A stretch of 64,000 nt of DNA from Mesorhabditis belari (GCA_958450365.1 CAUEEP010000400.1:434001-498000), one strand, 5' to 3'; positions 1-11,899 are shown, counted from the first letter of the stretch. Numbers and translations are program-made. The notes: generated by a model from the letters alone, not told the origin.

Positions 1-87
1 GTTGCGGGCAGATTTGTGAGTTTTTTTAAAGAAAAGGATTGGGTATTGGTCTAAAAGTCTGAAGTGAAGTTTTTCGAAGAATTTCAG

Positions 88-997
88 AAATCGAACGATG
101 ACTTGGGTCTTGAAACTGAATGGATGGTCGTATTTGGCGAAAACCGCTTCTTGGTACAAGGTTTGGTGGATGTTGTGAGCCAGGATTATTTTCATCTCAA
201 GGTGATAAATGGAGGATTGTCATTCGATAAAGCCGAGGCATATTGTGCGAGTCGAAAGAGCCATCTAGTCTCCATTCACAGTCAGGAAGAGAACGATTTT
301 GTTTGGGAACTCGGTAAGAAATCGAAATGATTCAGTTCTGAGAATTCATGATTTTCGTAGAAATTTATGTTTTATAAACCAAAAACAATCGATATTTATT
401 TCAGCGAAAACTGTTCAACCCTTTCCTGGGTTCTGGATCGGACTGAATTTTTTTTATTGAAAGAAATAAATAAATATATAGAAAATAATAATTCTTTCAG
501 CCATTTCCGGAAGGCTTTTTGTGAAAAAATGATTCGTTCGGCTAATAGTTCTTTGATTGAAATAATGGTTTCAATTGGGAAACTAGAAGAATTTCAAGAA
601 GAAATAAGGAAAATCGGATCGAAATATCAATGTCTAGACATAAAAAATTCTTTATCTAGAGAAATCCGAACAAAGAAAATGCTTTTGAATGGACGGATGG
701 AAGTTCGGTGGATTTCACGAATTGGGGGGCTGGAGAGCCGGGTTCGAAGACCCACGCCTTTGTGAGATTTTCAACGTGAAATCATCAATATTTATTCCAA
801 TTTCCAATGCATAATTTGATTCAAAAATATTTGGACCAATCTTAGGAGATTTCTTTTTGTGAAATAAGGCAAAGTGTTATATCAAAGGATTTCGATCAGA
901 AATGAACTCATTTCAGCTTTGGAGCGGCGATGGGAACTGGCTGGCCTATGCTCCTACCGAGTTGGGTCATATCTGCAAAATTCGCTCTCAATTCTGA
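88..997 (+). pseudogene. C-type lectin copy A, lectin domain only, splice donor lost
   Basis: Four exons of a C-type lectin domain are visible: 88-313 (WMVVFG, then AYC and the SIHSQEE stretch), 405 onward (ending FWIGL), 660-761 (EWTDGSSVDF, NW, GEP) and 917-997 (LWSGDGNW ... HICK, then stop). The 5' part (membrane and coiled-coil exons) would lie left of the window; bases 1-15 are the tail of a coiled-coil exon followed by gtgag. In every other copy the second exon ends CTGAAG followed by a GTTGAA or GTTCAA donor. Here about six bases are missing, so the donor is gone and reading on meets TGA. The domain keeps one cysteine in AYC and one in HICK but lacks the usual third cysteine. Probably a decaying gene; the loss of the donor is seen directly, loss of function is inferred. 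Confidence 0.7.
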
Positions 998-1230
998 TAA
1001 ATTCCTTATGTTTTTTTCTGTGGACAAAAACCAATAAATCCCATTTTATTCCATCTTCTGAAAACACACAACTGCACATTATCTTTTTCTTTATTTCTGA
1101 ATTGTTTGTTCAAAATCTCATCTAAAAAGTTTTCCCAAAAGCCCAAAATTCCTCCTGAAGCTGCAAGTATTTTGCTCTCTCGTCGCTCCTGAATTAACTA
1201 TTAGATAAACGTGTTGAACATCAATGGACA

Positions 1231-1971
1231 TCAGCATGAGGAAACTGACAATTCTTCGTGAAGGTCGCTCTTCTCGTCCCTCAACTCGTCGATTTGTCTT
1301 TGAGTTTTTTTTCCCTTTTTGTTCTCACTGTTGGTTCTGTAGGCGGAGATTTTTCGGAGATTAGAAAAAGCAGAAACCCGTGTGGGCTTGAATGAAAAAA
1401 TTATTCTTGTGGGTAGTTATTAAATGATCGTAATGAAGAGAGATGTTTTCAAACAATGATCATCAATTACCTTCTTATATATGAACTGGGTTCTGGTTTG
1501 AGATGAGCAGATGGCTTTCTGTGAGTTTTGGGTTTTCGAGCCAGATCCTTCAAAGCACTCACTCATTGATTGCCGGGTAATAGATCGAGTTGTATAGTTC
1601 TTTACCGGTGTATTTTGATCTAGAAAGTAATAAACTACTATTTCTTGTTGTCTGTCTGACACTACACATATTGATCGTGATTCTGTCGATATCACGTTGA
1701 TCGGCGTCTTGTACTCACTGAACATTCTCAGATTGACTTTTAAAGGCATTAACTGCCGATGATAAATTCCTTTATCTGGAATGGAGAATTGGAAGGGTTT
1801 CGGCTGGCTGAAATTGGGTGTTTTGAGTGCCTTCAATCGACTAGAAAGCCTGGGTTTTCTTTCGAGTTTCCGGGCTTTGACCCGACGATGCCCATTACCT
1901 CGTGGCCCACTGATTCGGCCACCGCCACTAAAAAATCTCTTCTTGTCAGCCCAATCTATGTAATTCTTAGT
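1231..1971 (-). CDS. Unknown family X protein (copy 1), basic region plus short coiled coil
   Basis: Two exons read open in compatible phase. The 1471-1971 segment is open for 167 codons. It has a Gly/Arg/Lys-rich start (GGGRISGPRGNGHRR), then a more ordered part containing ESRSICVVSDRQQEIVVYY and ending FIYKK before a gtaatt donor. Exon 1231-1386 follows a ttcaag acceptor and gives a charged, helix-prone tail (QRQIDELRDEKSDLHEEL) ending SSC and stop. The 5' end is not resolved: the frame is closed by TAA just upstream of 1971, so another exon or a different start is needed. A second, damaged copy lies at 61150-61710, also next to a lectin gene and in the opposite orientation. I do not recognise the family. 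The coiled-coil style of the last exon resembles the lectin coiled-coil exons. Confidence 0.45.
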
Positions 1972-1989
1972 TTACCGTAATCCCTCAAC

Positions 1990-3400
1990 GAGATGGCAAA
2001 AGGGGAGTAGACAGAGAGGCGTTCCCATTCGTTCTGGACAGTACCTTTTGACACCAAAACCATAAAAATCGGTGATTTTCCCCGATTCGGGGACACCCCG
2101 AGTTGTCATCTTGGGGGGAGGTCTTATGCGCTATTTCAAACTTGCTCTCTATTTATCCGAAATTGAACACTTGGTTTGGTTGACTTTTGATCTGTGGTGA
2201 GTCTTATAGTAACAATTTGTTCGAGCTAGTGCCAAATAGAGACCCTGCTCCCTTCATTAACCTTAGTTTAAAAACGGCAAGTCGTAATTATCAATCAATC
2301 CTAACAAGCAACGATTAAACGTTTAATTCAGCCTTCAAAAATAGAAATAAACCTGTAGAGGCAGTTAGATAGAGACAGTTGCAAGAGATGAATACAGAGT
2401 TGCTAAAATAGATTTAACACATTTATAGCGCGCGCTCTTTTGCAAAACTTCCATCTGGGACGTTCAGATTAGCTATTTTTATGAAAAATTTGCATAGATA
2501 GCAAATAAATAGCGTAGATTCTGAATTTAGGCTCGGTTTTACAAAAAATTCGGTTGACCTACGTTTCTCGAGCTATGATGTAAACTATTATGTTTCTGTT
2601 GCATTGAACCTTTTCCTGAGATTTTTTTATAATAGTTAATGTAAAGTTGGACTTCATAATGTTGAATTTTGTATTTTCGACAAAAATACTACTCGAATAC
2701 GCTAAAACATTCTCTATAAATTGTTTTGCAGTGCGTTGTGGGCATTATCGCTCGGCCGAATACCAAATATCGCTCGCCCTACTCTTGAATATCAAACAAG
2801 ATATTGAAAATCCAACAACGTCACTCGATTGGGAACACTGTTTTACACCTAGAATGAGGTTTTGTTGGAAATTATGAGGGTTTGAGGTCCGGGATCCATC
2901 GGTGGATCCCGTCGTCCCAGATGGCAGTCACCCTGGGACCCACCGGTGAGTCCCATCGTCGTGAATGTGTTAAAACAGTTTTTATCAAAGAAAGTTCTTG
3001 AAAAGATGTGTTTTCTACTTTTTATTCTTGTTGCTTTGGCATTATTGTTAATTGTTAGTGAATGGATGTCAGATTAGGTGCGATCAGTAAGTCTGGAAAG
3101 TTTTGCTGGAAAGTCCGGAAAGAAATCTTGTTATTTCTTAGTTATCTTTGAGGAATGTAGTTATTTTTAAAGATTAGAAGCTTTATTTAAAGCCATAATG
3201 CAATTCAAGGATGGAGATGGAAGTGTAGATTGGAATATTGATGTACGCGTTTGAAGGACAAACTATGGTTGGTCCGGAAAATTTGCTATGATTGGATGAT
3301 TTAAGCGATTTAAAGGATCATCCAAAATTATGACAACAAATTTTAGAAGACTATTCTTTTCCAAAAAAACTTTCTACAAAAAGTATCATGTATTATATAC
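1990..3400. other. No gene seen; AT-rich spacer with one GC-rich patch
   Basis: No exon chain or transposase motif is visible. A GC-rich patch at about 2880-2965 contains internal short repeats (GGGATCC/GGATCC, CACCGGTGAGTCCC) and stands out from its AT-rich surroundings. Confidence 0.4.
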
Positions 3401-3408
3401 TATTTGAA

Positions 3409-4448
3409 TTAAGAGCTTTTTTTGCAGATAAAACGAAAATGAGAGGTAGGAGACCAGACCGTCCATTTCCCATCGAGGCTCCAAAGCTGAAATATGTTTA
3501 TTTCTGATGGAAATCCTTCCATTAAGCACTTATTATTTTAGAAAAAAGAGTTTCCTCAGATTGCTTCAAATATTTTTGGATTAATTATGCATTCGAAATT
3601 GGAATAAATATTCATGTTTTCACCATGAAAATCTCACAATAGCGTGGGTGTACGAATCCGGCCATCTACCCTTCCAATTTGTGAAATCCACCGAACTTCC
3701 ATCCGTCCATTCAAAAGCATTTTCTTTGTTCCAATTTCTCTGAATAAAGAAATTTCTATGTTTAGACATTGATATTTAGATCCGATTTTCCTTTCTTATT
3801 ATTGAAATGATTCTAGTTTCCCAATCGAAACCATTATTTCTATCAAAGAACTATCAATCAAACGAATCTTTTTTACAAAGTGCGTTCCAAAGTGGCTGAA
3901 AAAAATGAAAGAATTAAGTTTAATATATTGATTTATGTCTTTCCATAAGAAAAATTCAACCTTCAGTCCGATCCAGAACAAAGAATCCGAATCAACAGTT
4001 TCCGCTGAAATAAATATCGGTTGTTTTTGGTTTATAAAGCATAAATTTCTACGAAAATCATGAATTTTCAGAATTGAATCATTTTGATTTCTTACGGAGT
4101 TTCCAAACAAAATCGTTCTCTTCCTGACTGTGAATTGTGACTAAATGGCTCTTTCTGCCCCCACAATATGCCTCGGCCTCATCGAATGACATTTCTTGAT
4201 CGAGCGCCTTGAGATGAAGATAATCCTGGTTCACAACAGCCACCGAACCTTGTACCAAGAAGCGGTTTCTTCCAAATACAACCAGCCATCCAGATCCAAG
4301 AAAGTCGTCGTTCGATTTCTGAATTTCTTCGAAAATCTTTACTCCGCACTTTTTTGAAACAAATACTACTTCCTTTTCCATAAAACAAACTCACAAATCA
4401 GCCCTCAACTTCGCGATTTCGGCCGTTTTGTTTTCCCTTTCAAATTGT
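3409..4448 (-). pseudogene. C-type lectin copy B, domain exons intact but 5' truncated
   Basis: Read on the minus strand: coiled-coil exon 4395-4448 (FERENKTAEIAKLRADL), then lectin exons 4096-4318, 3961-4004 (ending FWIGLK), 3638-3739 (EWTDGSSVDFTNW) and 3409-3486 (LWSLDGKW ... FICKKSS, stop). Exon lengths and phases of the four lectin exons match the other copies and all are open. Homology to upstream coiled-coil and membrane exons stops near 4565, so no signal-anchor exon is present. It may be a 5'-truncated duplicate. If transcribed from a new start it could still encode a lectin domain without the anchor. Confidence 0.65.
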
Positions 4449-4559
4449 CTAAAGAGGAATTGATTGGATTGAGTGGAATGGGTGTTTGGGAAATGAAAAA
4501 ACTGTTTTCTTAAGTCTCAGTCGACAAGAAATGAACTCACAATTGAGCCTTCGAAATTT

Positions 4560-5525
4560 GTGATCAACGCAACATCATAACCCCATAACCATGTTGTTTG
4601 TGTTTGTTATGTTAAAAGAGGCTATGGTCCCTTCTATGTTGCCCTTCTTATCTCCCACTCCCCTTTCCCCGTTTCTTTTTGCCCCTTTCAGACTCAGCCA
4701 CTCGAAGAATCTCGTCTCTTTTCCTTTTCTCCTGCTTTCCTTTTCCCCCCCGACTTGATGGGTGGTCTTCTTCATCCCTGATAATGAGGAGTTTTTTTGA
4801 GGAAAGTGGGGACTTTAGATGGAAAGAAATAGAAAACCGCTTCTGCATAAGACGTAAATAATTATGAAAATAAAAATTTTAAAAGTCATTCTTGTCATTT
4901 TTGTGTCCCCGATTAGGCTTTTTATTCTCTATACCAATCTTATGCCATTTTCAGATCTGGCGAAGGCAGCAAAAAAAGCAGGGATCGTCAACGAGGAAAA
5001 ACTGAAAAAAGTATAAATGATCAATAAGAGTTGGTAGGAAAGTATGTTGAAATGGGCAAATTTGGCGCAAATGATACGTGGAGCAAATAATTTTTGGCGC
5101 TTTTGCTAGCACCTTGGATCTCTTGAGTAATTTGTTCTCTAAAACGTGTCATCGACTGAAAGCTACCGTAATAAAATCTATTAGAATTTCGCTTGACTTT
5201 TAAAGAGTTCGAGCTTTTTAAATCATTTACAATTGTGGCAAGTTTTATCAAAATACACAAAAATTTTACAATTGCATCCTAGAAATGCGAAAATTGGTCA
5301 AAGATATCATCCTTTAAAGCTAAACATGTTAAAAATCTACATGCTTTCATTTCAAAATCATTCAAAATCATATAGAAAATTTCAGTTATCACCTCGAAAT
5401 CATCGCTTAAGCAAAATGTCAACGTTAAACACAAGATAAGCCACTAGAGATTTAAATAACGTAAGTACGCAACAAATTTAAAGAACATAAGCCTCGTTTT
5501 GTGATCTGTAATCCAAATCCAATAA
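4560..5525. other. No gene seen
   Basis: The 4600-4860 part is a pyrimidine-rich tract that opens short frames on both strands without recognisable content. The rest is plain AT-rich spacer between lectin copy B and the 3' end of the zinc-finger gene. Confidence 0.4.
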
Positions 5526-5529
5526 CAAA

Positions 5530-7352
5530 TCAATCCAATTGCACGCAAGGAATGTTCCCATTCATCCTTTGAGTTCCTAATTGAGCTTCCAGCCTCAAGA
5601 TCTGAAAATGAATGAATTAGGGATGCAGCATTCATCAAAATGTAATCGCTGTATGCATGACGAGGTTTACATTTGGTCGCGCGTATTTTTTTTCTGCCAA
5701 CAAACCCACCTTAATCCGTAGCGCTGTAAACTGTGCCTCTCTATGTGCATCAGACTAAAATTGAATTGTGGGCTTTGTTAAATCGTAATATCTTTAATAT
5801 CGTAAATATCTTTGTTTCAAACATTCACTCACCGCAATTTTTTCTTCCCTCAGCTGACTCGTTTCCGCCAATTTCCCAGTCAGCATTTGCTCCATTTCGG
5901 CCATTTTTCGATTCCAAGTTTCGCGTTCTGCTCGTAAGAGCCGAATTTCATCATTGCGCTTCTAAAGTTTACAAAAATTGACTGATTTGAATTTTTCATT
6001 GCTAGATTTACCTGAATGATGAGACCGAGCTGCGAGTTTTGCTCTTCCAATGTAGAGGTGCTTGATGCGTTTGATAGTAACACTAGAACCGATGGATTGT
6101 CGGTGACCGAAAATTCGACCGATTTCGAATGCTTCTCAGCAAATGTATTAAAGTAAATGAAGAATGTTTTGAGCGTTTAATCTACTTTTTTTTGATCTAG
6201 GTTGTTGTTATAAATTCCGAATTAGTTTTCTGGTTTCATTTTATGTAAATTTAGTTTGATTTTTGCGTTTGGAAGGAAGATAGCAGAACTTTTGGCCTAT
6301 CCTGTAGATCTTCAATCTTAAATAAACCAAAATAATTGTTTGAATAGCACAAAAATTGCCTTTGAATCAGTGTTTACCTGTTCTCTGATTCCAATCCTCA
6401 TCCTTTATGACATCTTGACGCAATAGTGATAGCTGGGGCTAAAATGGCTGACTACATCTATAACCCGAGCCTTCCAAAGTCGCTAAACCGATTAAACTTC
6501 ACTTACCATTGAAATTTCCACAATTTGAACCGGGATGGTAGTACTTTCACTTATCTCCATATCACTCATTCCATTAGATTCATCTCTCGGATCAAGAAGT
6601 GGTTCGAGATATTTCTTAAGCGAGCCTTCGCGTAGTTCTTCTCGCTTTTTCTTTGGTTTGGCGTTTTCTGGTGTCTTTGGTGCCAATATCGGAAGTTTTT
6701 CCATCAAGCTCGCTTCAAACAAACCCTCCTTATCAATTATTTTTGCCAGATACTCATGCATTTCTGCGGAATGTTGTGGAAAGCATTTTTTAATCAGCAT
6801 ACTCCACTCCTCAATCATTTTTAAGTTTCTAAAATGAATGATGAATAAAATGACTGAAAAAGCAAACATCTCATCGATCATTTCTCCGCGACATTTTATG
6901 CGATTCACTTTATGCTCTTTGAAGGCGGAGCGTCTATTTTTCGGGGTGCCACATTCTAAAAGACAACCAGTGAATTTAAATAATATGCAAGTCGAGAAAC
7001 AAACTAACCAGAGCATCGAAAACGACGAGTCGACGCATGAGTGATCATGTGGTCAAAGAGATGTGCTGGCCCCGTAATTTCCAGATGAGAGGGACATTGC
7101 TCGAACTGGAATGACTCAATGATATCTTATTTTCAAACAAGACTGAAACTAACAAGACATTTAGCCATTTGAGCTTCATGGTTAATAGAGGAAGATTGGG
7201 CTTCGAGCGCTTCATGGCGGATGTGGTTGTGATCAATATCAGCTGGCTGGTGTAGTTTCTAAACTTTATGCTAAGCCATAACATTGGCGCACTTGAGAAA
7301 ATGTAAAGAATACCAAATTTTCCATGTTATCCGGGCTGATTTGATAGGACAT
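5530..7352 (-). CDS. C2H2 zinc-finger and coiled-coil protein, eight exons
   Basis: Minus-strand exons 7314-7352, 7154-7258, 7009-7105, 6507-6955, 6378-6432, 6012-6082, 5833-5961 and 5530-5601 join in phase to 1017 bases (338 residues) from ATG to TGA. All introns are GT-AG. Residues about 45-70 form a finger (KCLFEQC, C-x4-C, then HLFDHMITH). A second, C2HC-like finger follows (FRCSECG ... HKVNRIKC). A middle part rich in Lys/Glu and a C-terminal coiled coil follow (EEQNSQLGLI, KRNDEIRLLRAERETWNRK). Exon 4 includes a hydrophobic stretch (FAFSVILFIIHF) that looks intron-like but keeps the frame. A nucleic-acid-binding or regulatory role is inferred from the fingers only. A copy of the first half lies at 17747-18363. 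Confidence 0.7.
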
Positions 7353-7462
7353 ACTGTAGTTGTTCCGAGATTCGATAGGTGATTCGTGTTGTTTCTAAAT
7401 CTTTGCCTTTAATGTTTTAAGAAATCTATATTCGAGAGGAGAAGGCTAATCAGAATTATGGC

Positions 7463-7708
7463 TTAGGCTCTCTTTTGAACAATCCAATTGTAAATTTCCA
7501 CCTCAATTCCTTTCACGCGTGGCCCTCCGTAACGCCGGGCTCTCTTCGTTGCTGGCATCTCCTCGAGGATATCCCTATCCGCAACCCATTTTCTAATCAT
7601 TGTTTTATCCACATTAAAATGAATAGCTGCCGCTAGTCTTCCATGCTTATCCCGGTACTTCACCGCATCAAGCTTGAAAGCCGCCGTATAAGACTTGCGA
7701 CGTTGCAT
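7463..7708 (-). mobile_element. pogo/CENP-B-type transposase N-terminal fragment (copy 1)
   Basis: An 81-codon frame begins MQRRKSYTAAFKLDAVKYRD and continues with GRLAAAIHFNVDKTMIRKW, the layout of the N-terminal helix-turn-helix of pogo-like transposases (established family feature). It stops soon after IYNWIVQKRA. No catalytic DDE domain follows, so this is a fragment, or an exon of a domesticated gene. It lies just upstream of the zinc-finger gene, and a near-identical shorter copy sits at 18703-18921 beside that gene's partial duplicate. The two were therefore duplicated together. Confidence 0.6.
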
Positions 7709-7719
7709 GATTTCTATAA

Positions 7720-9480
7720 TAAAAAATATAAAACGTAAGGTTAAAAAACAAAAAAAAGAAAAATAAAGAAAAAAATTAATATCTATCACAAAATTTCAGA
7801 AAAAAGTATTTTTTAGCGAAAACCGAAAACCTCTTATCTATGAACCGCTCTTATCTATGGAATTTTCGGGTACATTCGATGCCTAGTCACCGTCCCTTTC
7901 CCGCATTTTTGAGGCTTAGAAAGGAGGGAAGAGAGAGTAATTTCGGCTCAGCATCGCTTTAGGATAACGGTAGAGATGAAGGGATGAAATCGGGAGATTA
8001 TCTGGATGCCTAGCAACCAGTGTTCTGTAGTTCACTATTCGTTGAACCCTTTTTGTTAGTCTAAAACATTTCGATTAGGGTAGTAAAGAACCTTTCCGAG
8101 TCCCGTTTTCTTAATGTGTGTTGTATCATTTTTCACCCGTTGAGGAGGGCTAAGAAGTAAGAAATCGTTCGAGGGCCAAGAGAAATGGCAGACTGCGGTA
8201 GGTGCTCGCTGCGAGCTCATTCCGAAGCCCAGTAAGGATAAGCTCTAACCAGAGAATTCTGAATGTATTAATGATGCTGAGAATTAGAGCTTGCAAATGA
8301 TATATAATACATGCTAGTTCAAAAAAAAAAAATACATTTATTGAAAGCCAATAATGTGATACAAACAAAGGATACATAATAAGACATAACGGGCTAAATA
8401 CACAATTTTTATGGCACTGCGGCCGTTACCCCTATTATCCCTATTACCCAAATGTTGTGAAAGAAAAAACCCACTTGGTGGGAAAAAGAAACATTTTTAT
8501 CTTGCCAGCGTGATTGAACCCTCGACCTTCCGCTTAAAAGACAAGACTTCTAACCGGTCGGCCATCTGGCCTTTCTATAGTTCCTATAGAAAATTCTAAA
8601 AAAAAGAATAGTTTTCCAAAAACTGATAGCAATAATCTTTGGACAGCCCTGTAAGCAGCGGTCTCGCACAGCGGAAAGAAATGGAACGATGCCAAAAAGA
8701 CGCTAGCTAGACTTCTGTGTTTTGTGATATATTTTTTAAAAGATAAGTTGTCACAAACTCTAATTATGATTTAGCTCTAATTATGTCCCTTTTTGTCTAG
8801 CTAAGAAGTTTCTTGTCCTTTTATGGTATCTGCTTCAAATAACAACTAATATCCATGAACTTCAGCGCAAAACAACAAAGGAACAGAATAAAGGTTCTTT
8901 GGATAAATGGATCCCCGACTACGTTCAGCCCCAACTGTCCAGCAGGAAAAGCGGGGTTAGCCGAAAAGATTCCTGCTTTACCGTCATCGATTGGCGTTAT
9001 CGATCGTTATCGATAACAAATTGATTCTCGATTGGCACGACAGCAAGGATTTTAAATAAGTTTACGTGGGACTTCAACCCTCAACCCTTAACGTAATTTC
9101 TGATCTTGCACCATCATCGTTATTTAGCCTTTGCCCAAGCCCTTCGCGGAGTGATGTTACTATCTGGTGTTACGGTTAGAGTGACGGTGTAGCTCACTTC
9201 GAACTTCAGGACCTCTGACATTTCAGATTAAAACATAGCTTAGATAGCCAAATGAGCTGAATGAACTAAAAAGTAAACATTGTCAGGAATCAATAAAGCT
9301 TCAGGTTTCAAAGCTAATTGGGTTTTCGAACCGTCTTTGTTTGTCCTGTTGTAAAATGATTGACTTCGGTTTCTGATGTTTTGCAACATCTTGTAGCGAA
9401 AATTTACTTAAATGATTCTTTTCCTCAGGAGCGACGAAAGAGCAAAATACTTTCTTGATATGAAAATATCAAGAAAATAT
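7720..9480. repeat. Duplicated non-coding segment and spacer
   Basis: Stretches at about 7720-7950 and 8140-8330 recur at about 18930-19150 and 19335-19510 as part of the same segmental duplication as the zinc-finger gene. From about 8600 to 9480 I see no gene. Confidence 0.5.
8502..8572 (-). other. Degenerate tRNA-like sequence
   Basis: The minus strand reads GCCAG...GATGGCCGACCGGTTAGAAG...CTTTTAA...GGTTCAATC...CTGGC. It has pairable ends, a D-arm-like and a T-loop-like segment, but the T stem does not pair and the anticodon stem is mostly wobble. It is best read as a tRNA-derived relic or SINE head, not a functional tRNA. Confidence 0.3.
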
Positions 9481-9489
9481 CAATATAAT

Positions 9490-10095
9490 GGTTCGAGTTT
9501 GATCTAGATAGCTTCTCTCCCAACCTTCACAAAAAACGAAAAAAAGCCCATGAGGATCAACTTCGAGTTTGTGTGGTTTCCACACTTTGCGGGCGCGACT
9601 AAAATGGAAGGATTGGCATTGAATGGCTCTGGTAAGTCCAATGTATACCCTTTTGTGTTTGTCTTGTCTTTCCCATCGCTTAGCTGAATCTAGGTGGAAA
9701 CTATCTTCGATCTTCGATGCCTTATTTCGACATACCCAGCGCCCGATTCTTTCCATTTCGAAGGGATCATTTGAAATGAACTACTAACAAGTACACATGT
9801 TTTGCTGAGACTCAAAGTAAATGTTTTGGCACCAATCGACCTCACAAACAAGGTTCTAAGTCTAAATTGAAGGAAAAGTCATTTACTCAACTTATTTCGA
9901 TGTATTCCGGATCGTAGAATTGGCAACCTTGCCGCTTTGAGGTCAAATATTCTCGGGCGCTCAGCCCAGGGACAAGTCTTCATTGAGTTGCAGCTTTCTA
10001 GCGATGTAGACCAGATCGTCGAGAGTCTGAAATGTTTTGCTTCACCACGTTCTACATTGATTGAAATTTATTCTTTTTGTTCGAAACATCGAAAC
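9490..10095. repeat. Dispersed repeat with coding relics (copy 1)
   Basis: Two blocks here, about 9490-9670 and 9905-10090, closely match about 58600-58800 and 58805-58990. Short open stretches occur on both strands but none makes a continuous gene. On the minus strand the second copy reads YIARKLQLNGDLYLDLAAEN, while this copy has stops, so it looks like a decayed gene duplicate. The WF.SDLDRFS stretch also links these copies to the unknown gene at 15494-16012. Confidence 0.4.
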
Positions 10096-10314
10096 GATCG
10101 AAACTGTTTAAAAACAAAATCTAGATTTTTCATAAACATGCATAAATATTTTGGTTTCAGCTCATTTGGAATGCTTTCTAAAACACGACATAGAAAAGCA
10201 GAATTAAGGTCGCTGAAAAGTAATGACCCCCTTACCAATGCTGTAAAGGTTTTTGAGCTCTGAGGATATTTATTCAATAAAAGCAGTATAAATAGAATCA
10301 AAATCGAAAAAGAA

Positions 10315-10775
10315 CTAATATTTTGCATTTTGACCTTTTGCATCAATAATAGCTTCAACTCGCTGAGGCATTAATTCAATAAGCTTTTTGATAACTCCTG
10401 CATCAATTGTTGCCCACTCTTCTTGTAATTTCCGGTACAAATCATCAGAATTTTTTGCTTTATATCCTTGTCATTGTTTCTTCAAGTACTTCCATACATG
10501 TTCAATAGGATTTGCATCGGGGCTCTGAGCAGGCCACTGAAGAATGGACACGCGATTTCGATTGAACCAAGCTTTGGTCCGTTGGGCTGTGTGTTTGGGG
10601 TCGCGATCCTGTTGAAAAGTCCATCCGTTAGGCAAATCTTGCTTAACACAAGGCAATATATAATTTCCAAAATATCCACATACTTTTCGGCGTTGATGAT
10701 GCCTTTTATGCGCATGAGTGGACCAACTCCTGAACCTGAGAAACATCCCCAAAGAAGTGCTGATGTCCATTGATG
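10315..10775 (-). pseudogene. Tc1-like transposase C-terminal half, frameshifted
   Basis: The minus strand encodes LLWGCFSGSG, then after a frame change WTFQQDRDPKHTAQRTKAWF ... SPDANPIEHVWKYLKKQ and, past an in-frame TGA, a tail ending DAKGQNAKY. The second catalytic Asp and the Glu are 34 residues apart, the classical Tc1 DD34E pattern. The N-terminal half with the first Asp is missing: the homology is cut at about 10775 and lectin-family 3' sequence follows. One frameshift plus one nonsense codon make it a dead copy. Confidence 0.75.
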
Positions 10776-10993
10776 TTTAACACGTTTATCTAATAGTCTA
10801 TTCAGGAGCGACGAGAGAGCGAAATACTTGCAGCTTCAGGCGGAATTCTGGGTTCTTGGGAAAACTTTTTATATGAGAATTTGAACAAACAATTCAGAAA
10901 TAAAGAAAAAGTTGGTATGCAGTTGTGTGTTTTCAGAAGATTGAATAAAATGGGATTTATTGGTATTTGTCCACAGAAAAGAACACAAAGCAT

Positions 10994-11329
10994 TTATGAG
11001 AATTGAGAGCTCATTTTGCAGATAAAACGATACGGATTGGTAGGAGGATAGGCTCCCCATTTCCCATCGCCACCCCAAAGCTCATTTGAGTTCATTTCTG
11101 ATGGAAATCCTTTGATAAAACACTTTGCGTTATTTCACAAAAAGAAATTTCCTCAGATTGATCGAAATATTTTGGGATTAATTATGCATTGGAATAAATA
11201 TTGAGGATTCCACGTTGAAAATCTCACCGCAGCGTGGGTGTTCGAATCCGGCTCTCCCATCATCCTATTCGTGAAATCCACCGAACTTCCATCCGTCCAT
11301 TCAAAAGCATTTCCTTTGTCCGGATTTCG
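10994..11329 (-). pseudogene. C-type lectin copy C, last two exons only
   Basis: Minus-strand exon 11228-11329 (RNPDKGNAFEWTDGSSVDF, GEPDSNTHA) and exon 10994-11080 (LWGGDGKWGAYPP ... FICK, stop) match the last two lectin exons. The conserved NW is NR here. The acceptor before the last exon has lost its pyrimidine tract. The first two lectin exons and all upstream exons are absent: lectin intron sequence ends near 11480 and joins a Merlin transposase fragment. Confidence 0.65.
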
Positions 11330-11499
11330 CTGAATAAAGAAATTGTTATGTTTCACCGTTGATATTTAAAATTTTTTCATTTTAAAACTATTCTAGCTTC
11401 CCAATTGAAACCATTATTTCTATCAAAGAACTACCAGTCAAAGGGCTCATTTTTTCACAAAATGGCTGAAAGGATAAAAAGTGAGTCCGGCACCACCGA

Positions 11500-11893
11500 T
11501 CTTGTTAATCGAAAGCTTCTTGATTTTCCAAGCGCACACTTGGCGGAGAAAGTAGTTCCATTCAACAACGGTGTCGCAACTAATGCCGAGCTCCTGCTGA
11601 CAGTATTTGATTGTCGTGAGTCCCTGGCTCCATAGATGAATGAACTTTAAAATTGTGACAAACGGGAGCTTGCTTTGTTGCAAAAACTTATCGACTCGAA
11701 TTCATCTTGAATGCTTGGGGACCTTTCGCCGTGCGCAAGTATCACATAGCCAGCAAAATAGATCTTTTCCCTTTGAGCGGACTTTCATCGATTTGCCACT
11801 GTTGCAAATCCACGACTGGATGACTCCTTTGGTGACGAAATAATCGAAATAACCGTCGATTCCTTGAACGCACAAATGTCGTTGAAAGCACAA
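11500..11893 (-). pseudogene. Merlin (ISXO2-like) transposase N-terminal fragment
   Basis: Minus-strand frames read WICNSGKSMKVRSKGKDLFCWLC (zinc-ribbon-like CxxxG...WxC layout) and, after a frame change, KLPFVTILKFIHLWSQGLTT ... LGISCDTVVEWNYFLRQVC. This order is typical of Merlin/ISXO2 transposases: zinc ribbon, then helix-turn-helix before the catalytic core. The core is missing and the fragment is fused to lectin copy C sequence. A catalytic-end fragment lies at 21989-22213. Confidence 0.6.
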
Positions 11894-11899
11894 ATGAAG

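Noticed and set aside
1759..1980. Plus-strand frame opposite family X
   Set aside because: The minus-strand reading has the longer open frame, a matching downstream exon and a paralogue; the plus frame is a shadow.
4575..4861. Short overlapping frames on both strands
   Set aside because: Caused by a pyrimidine-rich tract; no splice context, no conserved motif and no relative in the window.
8502..8572. A functional tRNA gene
   Set aside because: The D-arm and T-loop words are tRNA-like, but the T stem does not pair and the anticodon stem is mostly mismatched or wobble.
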